25,753 nucleotides of DNA from Phycisphaerales bacterium UBA1926 (GTDB taxonomy: Bacteria > Planctomycetota > Phycisphaerae > Phycisphaerales > UBA1924). The notes under the pieces are model-generated. The model made no database searches. It was given only the letters and a program-made list of their open reading frames with translations, and was not told the DNA's origin. The position numbers and the translations under genes were made by a program. Location: contig DDFO01000022.1 in the NCBI GenBank assembly GCA_002337215.1, positions 183,584-209,336 of the forward strand, read 5' to 3'. This document shows, one piece after another, positions 1 through 7,980 of the stretch (within the stretch, counting starts at the first letter, position 1; the number at the start of each line of letters is the position of its first letter).

Positions 1-2
1 GG

Positions 3-722
3 CGCTCGTTCACGCCGACCGGATCGCGGGAGGCGACGCTCGACGCGGTCGCGGCGTTGATCCCGCCCGGGGAGACTGCACCGCTGTACCACCACGCCTG
101 CCGATTGGCGGACGGAAGGATCATCTACAGCGACGCCGTACAGCGGAGTCCTAGCCGAACGATCGCACGCGGTGTTGACGGCCTCGAAACGACGGTCCGC
201 GAGCAGATCGCCGCGAAATGGACGGGGCTTGCACCCCACCCGGACGGCTCGGTCTACGCCTCGGGCGAGGTCCGGATGACGCGCATCCGCGACGCGGCGA
301 CCGACGAGATTCTGTTTGAGCTGACCGACGGGCACGCCGTCCGCGCGTACGGCATGGCCTACTCGCCCGACGGCAGCCGCCTCGCGATCGGTACCGAGGA
401 CGGGCGCGTCGTGATCCTTGACACGCATGAATACCGGAAGGTCATCGATATCCGCATGCCCGAGACGGACGACCCGTCGGGGCGGAACTATGTGTACAGC
501 CTCGTGTGGACGCCCGACGGCGAACGGCTGATCGCTTGCGGCGGCAGCACGATCCGGATCCTGGAATCGAAGCGGAGGTTCGTGCGTGACGCGCGTCGCA
601 CAGATTGGACACGCGACCTCGATCGAGCCGAGCGAGCCGAGCGAGGCGACGCGGGCGCGTCAGCGCCGGCGGTGCGAGCGGCCCGGATCCGTCGCTGGGC
701 AGCCGAGTCCGCCGATGATTGA
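3..722 (+). CDS. WD40-like beta-propeller protein, 3' end only
   Basis: The reading frame is open to the left edge, so the gene begins outside the window; a TTG at 57 is just an internal codon. The visible 239 residues carry two or three WD40-type blades. Blade signatures are GLAPHPDGSVYASG, then GMAYSPDGSRLAIGTEDG with VVILD, then SLVWTPDGERLIACGG with IRILES. After the last blade comes a charged Arg/Ala/Asp-rich tail of about 50 residues with a short 9-bp tandem repeat in its DNA (625-642). In planctomycetes such propellers often form the C-terminal half of serine/threonine protein kinases, but no kinase motif lies in the window, so that is inference. It ends at TGA 720-722, just before a strong hairpin. 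Confidence 0.75.
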   Translation, partial: RSFTPTGSREATLDAVAALIPPGETAPLYHHACRLADGRIIYSDAVQRSPSRTIARGVDGLETTVREQIAAKWTGLAPHPDGSVYASGEVRMTRIRDAATDEILFELTDGHAVRAYGMAYSPDGSRLAIGTEDGRVVILDTHEYRKVIDIRMPETDDPSGRNYVYSLVWTPDGERLIACGGSTIRILESKRRFVRDARRTDWTRDLDRAERAERGDAGASAPAVRAARIRRWAAESADD

Positions 723-758
723 AATCGCCGGCCCATGCCGGCAGATGGCGGCATCGAA

Positions 759-793
759 AAACGCCGCGCCTCCCACTGGGAAGCGCGGCGTTT
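759..793. terminator. Bidirectional hairpin terminator between convergent genes
   Basis: An 11-bp perfect inverted repeat (AAACGCCGCGC, 759-769, and its complement 783-793) encloses a 13-nt loop. A-rich bases precede the left arm and TTT ends the right arm, so either strand gives a GC-rich stem with a short U-run. It lies between the plus-strand propeller gene (stop at 722) and the minus-strand metalloprotease gene (stop at 851), and could end transcription from both. The rest of 723-850 shows no gene. Confidence 0.75.
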
Positions 794-850
794 GAATAGA
801 GTCACGGGTTCTTGAATCGAATCGTTGCGTTGGTCGTCGGATCGCGGTGC

Positions 851-2539
851 CTACCGGATGACAACAACGCCCCCGATCGCATTGATCTGGGTCCCGTTGC
901 TGAACACGACGGGGCCGCCGGCGGCTTGCGTCTCTTCGTAGGTGCCCGCCTTGGCGCGGACAACCGCGTTGTCCGGACCACCCTGCACCGTGTTCACGGC
1001 ATCGGTGATCCGCGAGTACGGAAACAGGTGAGTTCCCTCCTCGCTTTGGAATCCGCTCAGCGCGGGCTCGGTCCAGGCCAGCGTCGCATGGAGGAGATTG
1101 TCCGAAACAGAGCTACGCGTCCGGAACAAGAGGTCGCCGACATTCGATCCGATAAAGATAAAGGGATCGGCCCCAATATCATAGGTGCCGCATGGAAACG
1201 GCGCATCAAAAGTGAAGTTCGGCCTCGAGAAGTAAGGAAGAAGGACGCTCCCGCCGCAGAGTGAGTTCGGGCCGTACGCCATCGTTGTGTGCCAGTGCTC
1301 ATCGCCGGCTATGCACCCGTTCTCGCAGGTGATCACGTAGCCCATCGGGCTGTCCGTCACAGCCGGGAACTGGCCCGGGAATGGCGACCCCCCGTCGTCA
1401 ATTAAGGTGGCTAGGTCATGCGCTCCGCCGAAGTTGTGCCCGACCTCGTGGGCGAAGATATAGCCGACGAACGAGAGGCTCCCGCCGCGTACATTCGTGG
1501 AGATGCAGGTCGATGTGGGGATCGGGAGGGAGAGAGGGCGAGCGGCGAGTCCCTGGATGGAGCCATCGGGGAACTGGCGGATCATCGCGATCACATCGGG
1601 GCGGTACAGTTCCCTGGCGCTCTGCACCGCGCTGTGCAGGCTCCCGCCCGTTCTCATCGCGGCGAGATCCCCGCCGAGCGCCGATGCCTCGCTGTACGAG
1701 CCCGCGAGGTCCCAATCCGCGGCGACGAGACGAAGGTTGACATCTGAGATGGAGTTGTCCGCGCGCAGATTGAAATCGCCGACCGCGAGCGCCGACTCGA
1801 GGACGAAGTTCTCCTCGAACCCGTAGAAGAGGCGGGCCTCCAGTGTGACAATCGTCATGATGTCGACTTGGTTGATCGGATCCGAGACCGATCCACGCAG
1901 ATTCCTCCTGCCCTGCGGGGCGATCTGAGGGTCGTAGGGAACGGCGCCGCCCGCTCCGTGCCCGCCGCACCAGGCGCCGGCGTTGTCCGCCTGCTTCACT
2001 TCGTACAAGGCCTGCCCACCGTCGGGGGTCGGCCTGATCTGATAGTGACGCTTGCTGGCATAGTCCCGGATCTCGGCGCCGACATAGCCCTTGTGATGCA
2101 CGAGAATGACATCGCTGCGCGGCACGCCCGCGATCTGCCCGTACCAAATCGATGTATCACGACCCAGCTTCTCTTCGAGCACAAACGCGAGCTCGAAGGT
2201 CTGACCGTCGAAGCACGGCATCGTCAGCCGCGCATCCGCCACGAGCCCGATCGCCTCGATAGCGCCCGGGTTGATCGCCACCCGGACGCCCTTCTCTTGC
2301 GACGGGAGGAGCGCAGCGGGGTGCTCGGGCACGTTGTTCACGGCCGAGAAGAGCGAACCGACCGACTGCCCGGACGCCGGGATACCGAACTGATAGTCGA
2401 TATACGCCTCCGCGTTGAACACACGCTCGGCCGGTCCCGAGTGGGCTTGGAACTGACCAGATGCAACCGTGCTGGTCATGGCGAGGCAACCGGCAGCGAT
2501 GAGGCAGGCGGATCGTTGTTGTCTGAATGAGATTTTCAT
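851..2539 (-). CDS. Secreted reprolysin-like zinc metalloprotease
   Basis: The 562-residue protein starts with a signal peptide (about residues 1-29, ending TVASG). The catalytic signature HEVGHNFGGAHD at residues 364-375 is the metzincin HExxHxxGxxHD motif, with three zinc-binding histidines and the catalytic Glu. A Met-turn candidate, TTMAYG, follows at 418-423. Several cysteines around 345-450 probably form disulfides. Residues 40-340 would be the propeptide and front of the M12-like catalytic domain. The last ~55 residues (RITDAVNTV..., KAGTYEE, ending GGVVVIR) resemble a short beta-helix module seen at the C-termini of planctomycete secreted proteins. The ATG has a strong SD (AAGGAGGG) overlapping the stop of the upstream tail-fibre-like gene, 13 bp away, so the two are probably cotranscribed. 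It should be an exported protease; the substrate is unknown. Confidence 0.85.
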   Translation of the reverse strand: MKISFRQQRSACLIAAGCLAMTSTVASGQFQAHSGPAERVFNAEAYIDYQFGIPASGQSVGSLFSAVNNVPEHPAALLPSQEKGVRVAINPGAIEAIGLVADARLTMPCFDGQTFELAFVLEEKLGRDTSIWYGQIAGVPRSDVILVHHKGYVGAEIRDYASKRHYQIRPTPDGGQALYEVKQADNAGAWCGGHGAGGAVPYDPQIAPQGRRNLRGSVSDPINQVDIMTIVTLEARLFYGFEENFVLESALAVGDFNLRADNSISDVNLRLVAADWDLAGSYSEASALGGDLAAMRTGGSLHSAVQSARELYRPDVIAMIRQFPDGSIQGLAARPLSLPIPTSTCISTNVRGGSLSFVGYIFAHEVGHNFGGAHDLATLIDDGGSPFPGQFPAVTDSPMGYVITCENGCIAGDEHWHTTMAYGPNSLCGGSVLLPYFSRPNFTFDAPFPCGTYDIGADPFIFIGSNVGDLLFRTRSSVSDNLLHATLAWTEPALSGFQSEEGTHLFPYSRITDAVNTVQGGPDNAVVRAKAGTYEETQAAGGPVVFSNGTQINAIGGVVVIR

Positions 2540-2552
2540 GTTCGACCCTCCT

Positions 2553-3962
2553 TTACTGCAGGTTCACCAGCACGAGGACGAGCCCCTCGCCGGACACAAG
2601 GCCGCCCATGGCCTTGCCGATGACGCTGCCGTTGCTCTTCCCGGCATCGGACGCCTTCATCGCGTGCCCGGCGAGGTCGGCGGTCGTGAGCAGGTCGCCC
2701 GGCTCGATGGCGCCGTTCTCGGCGGTGCACTTCACGTACACGCGCCCGGTCATCGCGACCGGGATATCGCCGTCCAGCACGCCGTCCTGCCCGAGCTTGA
2801 TCCCCGGCCGCACCCCCCCGGCGCCGGACACCACGCCCGCGACCTTCTTGTCGTACGCCCCCTCGGCGCACATCAGCATGCCGGGGTTCTCGGGGTCGAT
2901 CACGAGGACCGTGCCCGGCTCGAACGCGGTCTCGCAGATCGAGTCGAAGCCCTCGACGATGTCCGCCCCGCCGCGGATGGTGAGCGCGTCGTCGATGCTG
3001 AGATCGCCGCGGATGTTGCCGTCGCCCCCGACATCGAGATTCGCCGCCGGGGAAGATCCACTGGCAAGGTTGATGCCAACCCTGCCGTCGCTGGTGATCT
3101 TCATCCTCGGGTTCGAGAAGCCCCCGACGCGGAACTGCATTTCATTGAGACTTCCGTCATAGATCACGGCGCCGTCGTCGAGCGTGTCGGTCTGCGATCC
3201 CGAGCCGTTCCAGTTGCCGAAATAGATCCCCTGCCGCGCCTCCGGCGGTGCGAGGAGTTGCAGGACATTGCCGGCATCGCTTTCGAGCACAAACTGCGTG
3301 TTGCTGAAGCCTGGGAAAGCGCCGCTCTCGCCGGCGAAGATGTGCAGCGGGGCATCCGGCGTTAGGGTGCCGACCCCGATATCGCCGTTGTCGAGGATCA
3401 CGACCGGTGTGGTCACGGTGCTCCCGTTCAGCTCCTTGCGCAGGACAAACTCACCGTTGCCGGTGCTGTTGATGGCGCGCCACACGCCCTCGGAAGCGTC
3501 CGGGTCGTTCGCCTGCCGGAGGGCCGGGCTGCGCATGGTCGGGCGATCCGCGTCGTCGACCAGGATGCCGCGTGTGTTGAGTGCGTAGGGCGTGCCGGTC
3601 AGTTTCTGCCGCCCGATGACCTCGTACGACTGCGACTGGTCCGCCGGGCCCGCCTCGATCTCGACCCAGAACTGGTCGTTCGATGTCCACGCCGAGGAAC
3701 CGAAGTTCACCTCGACGGCGAACAGGCCGTTCGTCAGTTCAACATCGAACACCTGGACAGTCTGGATCGGCGAGCCGCCGGTCTCGACATTGTAAAGGCG
3801 GAACCGCATGTCGCGCTGGCCGTTCACCGGCGAGCCGTTCTGGTTCAGCGAGCCCTGGTAGGTGAACGACGGCGCGGGCGGCGCCGCGGACGCGGGGGTG
3901 GCGGTGCCGGCGAGGCCGATGGCGAGGCCGGCGGCGATGGCGAGTGTGTGGTTGATCGTCAT
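2553..3962 (-). CDS. Secreted tail-fibre-like surface protein
   Basis: I chose the ATG at 3962 because it begins a signal peptide (MTINHTLAIAAGLAIGLAG...ASA, about residues 1-27) and follows an SD-like AGAGAGG. The frame is open 32 codons further upstream. The 469-residue protein has a beta-rich N-terminal domain (FTYQGSLNQNG, then YEVIGRQKLTGTPYALNTRG near 113-132) typical of bacterial surface proteins with fibre-like bodies. Next come phage-fibre-style repeats (DNGDIGVGTLTPDAPLHI 191-208; ITSDGRVGINLASG 289-302) and a C-terminal domain (333-469, GADIVEGFD... to GLVLVLVNLQ). That last domain is recurrent in such proteins, but I cannot name it. No S74 chaperone Ser-Lys dyad is recognisable. 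Function is unknown; a surface or matrix fibre role is inferred. The metalloprotease gene follows immediately. Confidence 0.75.
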   Translation of the reverse strand: MTINHTLAIAAGLAIGLAGTATPASAAPPAPSFTYQGSLNQNGSPVNGQRDMRFRLYNVETGGSPIQTVQVFDVELTNGLFAVEVNFGSSAWTSNDQFWVEIEAGPADQSQSYEVIGRQKLTGTPYALNTRGILVDDADRPTMRSPALRQANDPDASEGVWRAINSTGNGEFVLRKELNGSTVTTPVVILDNGDIGVGTLTPDAPLHIFAGESGAFPGFSNTQFVLESDAGNVLQLLAPPEARQGIYFGNWNGSGSQTDTLDDGAVIYDGSLNEMQFRVGGFSNPRMKITSDGRVGINLASGSSPAANLDVGGDGNIRGDLSIDDALTIRGGADIVEGFDSICETAFEPGTVLVIDPENPGMLMCAEGAYDKKVAGVVSGAGGVRPGIKLGQDGVLDGDIPVAMTGRVYVKCTAENGAIEPGDLLTTADLAGHAMKASDAGKSNGSVIGKAMGGLVSGEGLVLVLVNLQ

Positions 3963-4040
3963 GGTGATGTACCTCTCTGATTGAGTCGCAGTGGTCTGTG
4001 TGGATGTGTTTGATTGACTCGAACGCTGGGGGTGCCCGAG

Positions 4041-4058
4041 GTGGATCGATCGATCCAC
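4041..4058. repeat. 18-bp perfect palindrome between two secretome genes
   Basis: GTGGATCGATCGATCCAC reads identically on both strands. It lies 27 bp past the stop of the GC-dockerin gene (4086) and 78 bp ahead of the tail-fibre-like gene start (3962), both on the minus strand. As RNA it folds to a 7-bp stem with a GATC loop but has no U-run, so it is a poor intrinsic terminator. It may be an operator or an RNA-stability hairpin. Nothing else is recognisable in the 123-bp gap 3963-4085. Confidence 0.5.
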
Positions 4059-4085
4059 GGTCGAATACCGCGTTCGGATGCGGGG

Positions 4086-4484
4086 TTAGGGACAACCAGC
4101 GGTGAATGCGCTGACGAATCCGCTGATGTCGGCCAGGTCGAAGATCCCGTTGCCGTCGATATCACCCGGGGACATCCCCGATGTGAACGCGCCGACAAAT
4201 GTCGAGATGTCGCTCAGATCGAGGACCCCGAACGGCTCGGCGAGGTCGGCGGCGTTGCACCCGCTCGGCCCCGAGGTCGTCCAGAAACCACCCGCTAACG
4301 AGTACGTGCTCCCCTCGAGCACACCGGCATCGGCCTGCCCGATCGTGCCAGAGAGCGAATAGGTAAGACCCGCAAGGGTCCCGCCACCCCCGTCGATTGT
4401 GCTCGATTCCATGAAATACGGTTGTGCGAGGGCACCCGTGGCAGCGCAGACGACAGCCGTGACGGCTGAGATTCGGTGCGTCAT
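4086..4484 (-). CDS. GC-type dockerin domain-anchored secreted protein, small
   Basis: This 132-residue protein has a signal peptide (residues 1-20, ending GALA) and a strong SD (GGAGGAGG) before its ATG. Residues 26-70 hold the motif STIDGGGG...GLTYSLSGTIGQADAG...YSLAGGFW, a segment common in planctomycete secreted proteins. Residues 76-132 form a GC-type dockerin: CNAADLAEPFGVLDLSDIS, then GDIDGNGIFDLADIS, ending GCP. Paired Asp-rich loops suggest calcium binding as in dockerins. It has no enzyme domain, so it may be a minimal anchored or partner protein. It is transcribed divergently from the other GC-dockerin gene at 4753. Confidence 0.85.
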   Translation of the reverse strand: MTHRISAVTAVVCAATGALAQPYFMESSTIDGGGGTLAGLTYSLSGTIGQADAGVLEGSTYSLAGGFWTTSGPSGCNAADLAEPFGVLDLSDISTFVGAFTSGMSPGDIDGNGIFDLADISGFVSAFTAGCP

Positions 4485-4752
4485 CAGACCTCCTCCAAGT
4501 TGCGGGGTAAGCCCGCGCTGTGCAGCGCGGTGAAAGCTCCCCCCGAACTACCCTCGACGCGCCGGTATTAGCGGGGCCATGGTGTCGGGGATTTTCTGGA
4601 ATTTCTCCGAGGATCTCACTTCCGCGGACCATAAACTGACCTTCCGCCGCTCAAAAATTCAAAGTGAATGGATGTCTTTCCGTAGTTGCACGCTGCAGCG
4701 GGGCTGGCCGGCGCGCAGGAGTATTCCTTTGCAGCACTCCAGGAATTGCCGG
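4485..4752. promoter_or_regulatory. Divergent intergenic region between two GC-dockerin genes
   Basis: These 268 bp separate the minus-strand gene starting at 4484 from the plus-strand gene starting at 4753, so promoters for both are expected here. A perfect inverted repeat CCGCGCTG/CAGCGCGG (4513-4530) would form a hairpin in the leader of the minus-strand mRNA, about 30 nt before its start. The centre (4585-4680) is relatively AT-rich. I found no convincing -35/-10 pair on either strand. The plus frame is open through 4579-4752 but lacks a signal peptide or SD there, so I treat it as noncoding. Confidence 0.4.
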
Positions 4753-5664
4753 ATGTCTCAACTCGTGATCCCGCTGGCGCTGCTTAGCTCGGCGATCGTT
4801 CCTTCGTGTCTCGCCGGCCCCAGGGTGCTCGTTGCGGGATCGGACGAGAACACGTGCCTCCTTACTCGGGTTGTACCCGCGTTCAGCGGCGCGGGATTCG
4901 AGGTAACGACGCTGGGATCAGTCGATGAGATCCCAGGTGTCGACCTCTCGGACTTTGACGCTGTATGGCTGCCGAACGGGATCGACGCGACGAACCCGTT
5001 CTGCCCCGACGACGACCCAGTCCCGTCGCAGGTCGTCGAAGATCTTCTCGCGGCGTTCGTCGCCGACGGCGGGGGCCTGTACCTCGCGGGCGAGAACGCG
5101 AGCGACACGCAGACGATGTTCCAGGCCTGGCGCGACGCGTTCATCCGCGACCGGCTCGGTGGCGGAGATGTGGAAGGCGTATGCGATTGCAATCTCGGAT
5201 CGACGATCTACCTTGACCCGGTCCATCCCATCAATGCTGAGCCCAATCCGCTCGCGTCGTTCGCAGCCGGGACAGAGTTTACGGGCGGGTTCTTCGACGT
5301 CGGGAACGGCACGCCGGTGGCGTATGGGACTCCCACGTTGACCGGCCTGCCGATCACCGCGGTGTGGGACGTTGGTGATCTGAGCTTGGCTCCGACGGGC
5401 CGGCTCGTCGTTGTGAACAACTCGAACAACTCGACGAACTTCCCGAGCTGGGCGGTCAACGCGATCAACTTCTTAACCGACCCGAAGCCCTGCAACGCCG
5501 CGGACCTCGCCTGGCCGTTCTGCACGCACGACCTCGCCGATATAACAGCCTTCACGACCGGCTTTGTTACGACGGAACCCATCGCCGATCTCAACGCCGA
5601 CGGCGTATTCGATCTGAGCGATATCACCCTGTTCGTGACCGCGTTCGTCGCCGGCTGTCCGTAA
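4753..5664 (+). CDS. GC-type dockerin protein with amidotransferase-like fold domain
   Basis: I chose ATG 4753 because it opens a signal peptide (MSQLVIPLALLSSAIVPSCLAG) and has AGGA about 10 nt upstream; the open frame from 4579 adds an implausible leader. The 303-residue protein has an N-terminal strand-helix pattern (PRVLVAGSDEN; DFDAVWLPNG; LLAAFVADGGGLYLAGEN), which suggests a class I glutamine-amidotransferase-like (flavodoxin-like) fold. I see no catalytic Cys-His-Glu triad, so it is probably non-enzymatic or an unrecognised hydrolase. Residues from about 247 to the end form a GC-type dockerin: CNAADLAWPFCTHDLADIT, then DLNADGVFDLSDIT, ending GCP. It is exported; a cell-surface role is inferred. 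Confidence 0.8.
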   Translation: MSQLVIPLALLSSAIVPSCLAGPRVLVAGSDENTCLLTRVVPAFSGAGFEVTTLGSVDEIPGVDLSDFDAVWLPNGIDATNPFCPDDDPVPSQVVEDLLAAFVADGGGLYLAGENASDTQTMFQAWRDAFIRDRLGGGDVEGVCDCNLGSTIYLDPVHPINAEPNPLASFAAGTEFTGGFFDVGNGTPVAYGTPTLTGLPITAVWDVGDLSLAPTGRLVVVNNSNNSTNFPSWAVNAINFLTDPKPCNAADLAWPFCTHDLADITAFTTGFVTTEPIADLNADGVFDLSDITLFVTAFVAGCP

Positions 5665-5790
5665 ACCGTCTCAGGCACGTCCGACGACCAAACAACGGAC
5701 GAACCCCCTTGTTTCGATGAAGACGGAATACCCGCTCGCCGATCGAATAATTGACGCGATGTCGCGGTTGCGATAGCGTTGAGCCCTCAG
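5665..5790. promoter_or_regulatory. Gap before the export operon; weak hairpin and possible promoter
   Basis: The 126-bp gap precedes the first gene of the export operon. A 6-bp inverted repeat CGTCCG/CGGACG (5678-5683 and 5696-5701) could weakly terminate the dockerin transcript but lacks a T-run. TTGACG at 5751-5756 resembles a sigma70 -35 box. Its partner near 5772-5778 (GATAGC/ATAGCG) is a poor -10 and would give an almost leaderless mRNA for the ATG at 5791. A promoter is expected here by position, but its exact place is uncertain. Confidence 0.3.
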
Positions 5791-6258
5791 ATGCGTGACC
5801 ACTTCTCCCATGTCCTGCTCAGTCTGCTGCTGGCGATCGCCGTCGCGATGCCGGTGCGCATCGCCCCCGGCGTGTGCTGCAGCCCTGGATCAGGACAGGG
5901 TCACGCCGATCACTCATGCTGTGTCCCGACGCAGACCGGGACCGAGGGATCGTGCTGCTCGCCAGCGAGTGATGAACCGTCCGATCGCGAGCAGTCCGCA
6001 ACAGAATGCGGCGACCAAACCGTTCCGCACTCCGGCCGCGACACCGATGACAACGACAGATCCCCGTGCGACGGGTGCGACTGCCCGCTGTGCCCCGGGA
6101 TGTCCGCGACGTCTGTCTACCGCGTGATCGCCGAGTGCTCGGCGTTCGACCCCGCGACATGCGCCGGCATTGTCTTCCCGGCCGACGAGCGTCCCGCTTC
6201 CCCTGCCCATATCAGCCGTCTCAAGCGTCCCCCGAGAGCAACGACCATCGCCGCATAG
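5791..6258 (+). CDS. Cysteine-rich exported protein, first gene of export operon
   Basis: The 155-residue protein begins at ATG 5791 with a hydrophobic export segment (HVLLSLLLAIAVAMPVRIA); a TTG four codons upstream is less likely. The mature part has 13 cysteines: three CC pairs (VCCSP, HSCCVP, SCCSP), then the cluster CDGCDCPLC, then two single Cys. Interspersed Asp, Glu and His make it very acidic. This composition suggests metal binding or disulfide-linked structure, but I recognise no family. It stands 87 bp before the membrane fusion protein gene and shares its orientation, so it probably belongs to the same transport system as a periplasmic carrier or sensor. The SD is weak. Confidence 0.65.
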   Translation: MRDHFSHVLLSLLLAIAVAMPVRIAPGVCCSPGSGQGHADHSCCVPTQTGTEGSCCSPASDEPSDREQSATECGDQTVPHSGRDTDDNDRSPCDGCDCPLCPGMSATSVYRVIAECSAFDPATCAGIVFPADERPASPAHISRLKRPPRATTIAA

Positions 6259-6262
6259 GTAC

Positions 6263-6283
6263 GGTGCGCGCCCCGCGCGCATC
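6263..6283 (+). other. GC-rich hairpin between Cys-rich gene and fusion-protein gene
   Basis: A 7-bp perfect stem TGCGCGC/GCGCGCA (6265-6271 with 6275-6281, loop CCC) extends to 9 bp with one G-U pair. It begins 5 nt after the stop of the Cys-rich gene. There is no T-run after it, so full termination is unlikely. It could stabilise the upstream message or attenuate readthrough into the transporter genes. Confidence 0.35.
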
Positions 6284-6345
6284 ACGGTGCCCCTTCTCGG
6301 CACTCCCTTGGTGATGTCTCCTCGTTGAACCTCGGAGGTTGTGAT

Positions 6346-7980
6346 ATGGATTCTCTCAACAAGTCAGGCGAACCGCGCGCTGCGCACGCGACGCAGTCCG
6401 ATCCGCCCCCGCCGCGTCGGGCCGCCACAGTAGTGACCGCGTCGGTGATTGCGCTCACCGCGGCGCTGCTCGCATGGTCGCTCTTCCCGGTGCTCAGCCC
6501 CGCGCCGGAGGTCTCGGTCGTGCAGGCGGTCTTCGAGAGGCAGGCCGACCCTGTGTCGGTGTCGGCACGGGCACCCGATGATTCGCGGGAGGCGAACACC
6601 ACCGCTCGCTCCGGCCGCGCCGGACCGACCGTGCAGGCCCCGGGCTGGCTCGAGGCCGATCCGTTCTACACAGCGTGCGCCGCGCTCGCCGACGGCGTGA
6701 TCGAGTCGGTGGACGTGCTCGAGGGAGAGCGTGTCGAAAAGGGGCAGGTCGTCGCCCGGCTCGTCGCCGAGGATGCCGAGATCGCTCTGCGGCGCATCGA
6801 AGCAGATCTCGCTGCCGCGGAATCGGCGGTCGCGCTCGCTGCCGCGGAGCGTGACGCGGCGTCCCGAAATTGGGACGAGCCCTTCGAACTCGTCCGGGCC
6901 GTCGAGGCGGGGCGGGCGTCCCTGCTCGAGAGTGAAGCCGAACTCGCGCTGCTCCCGACGCAGATCGACGCCGCGCAGGCCGTCCTGACCCGACTCGAAG
7001 AGGAGACGACCCGCGTTCGTCGTTCATCGGCACGTGGCGCCACGAGCGAGTTCGAGCTCATCGCCGCGGAACAACGCGAGATCGGGCAACGCGCCGAACT
7101 CGCGACGCTCCGCGCACGCGAACCGCTCCTCGGCTCCCGCGTCGCAAGACTTCGCGCCGAACTCCACGCCGCCGAGCGGGCACTCGAGCTGCGGATCGAA
7201 GACCGACGCCGCCTCGACGCCGCGAAGGCGAGCGTCGCGCAGGCTGAAGCCCGGGTGGCCCAGGCCCGGGCCGCACGCGACGCCGCGGCCCTCGAGCTCG
7301 ATCGGATGTCCGTCCGGGCCCCGATCACCGGGTACGTGCAGGCCCGGCTGAAAGTACCGGGCGACAAAGTCATGAGGGCGATGGACGATCGGATGTCGAA
7401 CCACATCGTGCACCTCTACGACCCCGAGCAGATCCAGGTCCGTGTCGATGTCCCGCTGGTGGACGCCTCGCACGTCTCGGTCGGCCAGGCCTGCGAGGTC
7501 ATCGTCGAGGTGCTCCCCGACCGTGTCTTCCGGGGCGAGGTCACGCGGACGACCCACGAGGCCGATCTCCAGAAGAACACGCTCCAGTTCAAGGTCCGCG
7601 TGCTCGATCCCGACCCCATCCTCCGGCCCGAGATGCTGACCCGCGTGAAGTTTCTGCCATCGGGCGGCGCGATATCGACCGGCGCTCCCGAACAGCCAGC
7701 CGATTCCCGCGTCCGTGTCCCCGAGCGAACGATCGAAGGCACCGGCGACAACACCAGGGTCTGGCTCGTCACGGACCGAAAGAACGGACGCGGCGTGCTC
7801 GCCGAGCGTGCGGTCCGCGTGCTCGCCCGCGCCGACGGCTGGGCCTCGATCGCGGGTGACATCCAGCCCGGCGCCCTGCTCGCGGTCAACCCGTCCGATC
7901 CGTCGAACGGCGCGACGGTGAAGTTCCGATCGGATCCAGACGGCTCGCAACCCGCACGCCGAGAGGGGCGTTCATCATGA
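6346..7980 (+). CDS. HlyD/RND-type periplasmic adaptor (membrane fusion protein)
   Basis: ATG 6346 has a good SD (CGGAGG, 8 nt spacing); a TTG seven codons earlier is in frame but poorer. The 544-residue protein has an inner-membrane anchor at about residues 27-50. Next comes the first half of a lipoyl-like domain ([22 protein letters not shown]), and then a long Ala/Glu/Arg-rich coiled coil (about 140-330). The second lipoyl half follows ([20 protein letters not shown]), then beta-barrel and membrane-proximal domains ([17 protein letters not shown]...). The coiled coil is long, as in adaptors that reach an outer-membrane channel, but no outer-membrane protein gene is in the window. The TGA stop overlaps the ABC ATPase start (ATGA), so the two are translationally coupled. 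Confidence 0.85.
   Translation: MDSLNKSGEPRAAHATQSDPPPPRRAATVVTASVIALTAALLAWSLFPVLSPAPEVSVVQAVFERQADPVSVSARAPDDSREANTTARSGRAGPTVQAPGWLEADPFYTACAALADGVIESVDVLEGERVEKGQVVARLVAEDAEIALRRIEADLAAAESAVALAAAERDAASRNWDEPFELVRAVEAGRASLLESEAELALLPTQIDAAQAVLTRLEEETTRVRRSSARGATSEFELIAAEQREIGQRAELATLRAREPLLGSRVARLRAELHAAERALELRIEDRRRLDAAKASVAQAEARVAQARAARDAAALELDRMSVRAPITGYVQARLKVPGDKVMRAMDDRMSNHIVHLYDPEQIQVRVDVPLVDASHVSVGQACEVIVEVLPDRVFRGEVTRTTHEADLQKNTLQFKVRVLDPDPILRPEMLTRVKFLPSGGAISTGAPEQPADSRVRVPERTIEGTGDNTRVWLVTDRKNGRGVLAERAVRVLARADGWASIAGDIQPGALLAVNPSDPSNGATVKFRSDPDGSQPARREGRSS

Noticed and set aside
625..645. 9-bp tandem repeat at the end of the propeller gene
   Set aside because: Only two full copies in a charged tail; too short to mean more than compositional bias.
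2553..3962. Phage origin suggested by fibre-like repeats
   Set aside because: A signal peptide and lack of neighbouring phage genes point to a cellular surface protein, not a prophage.
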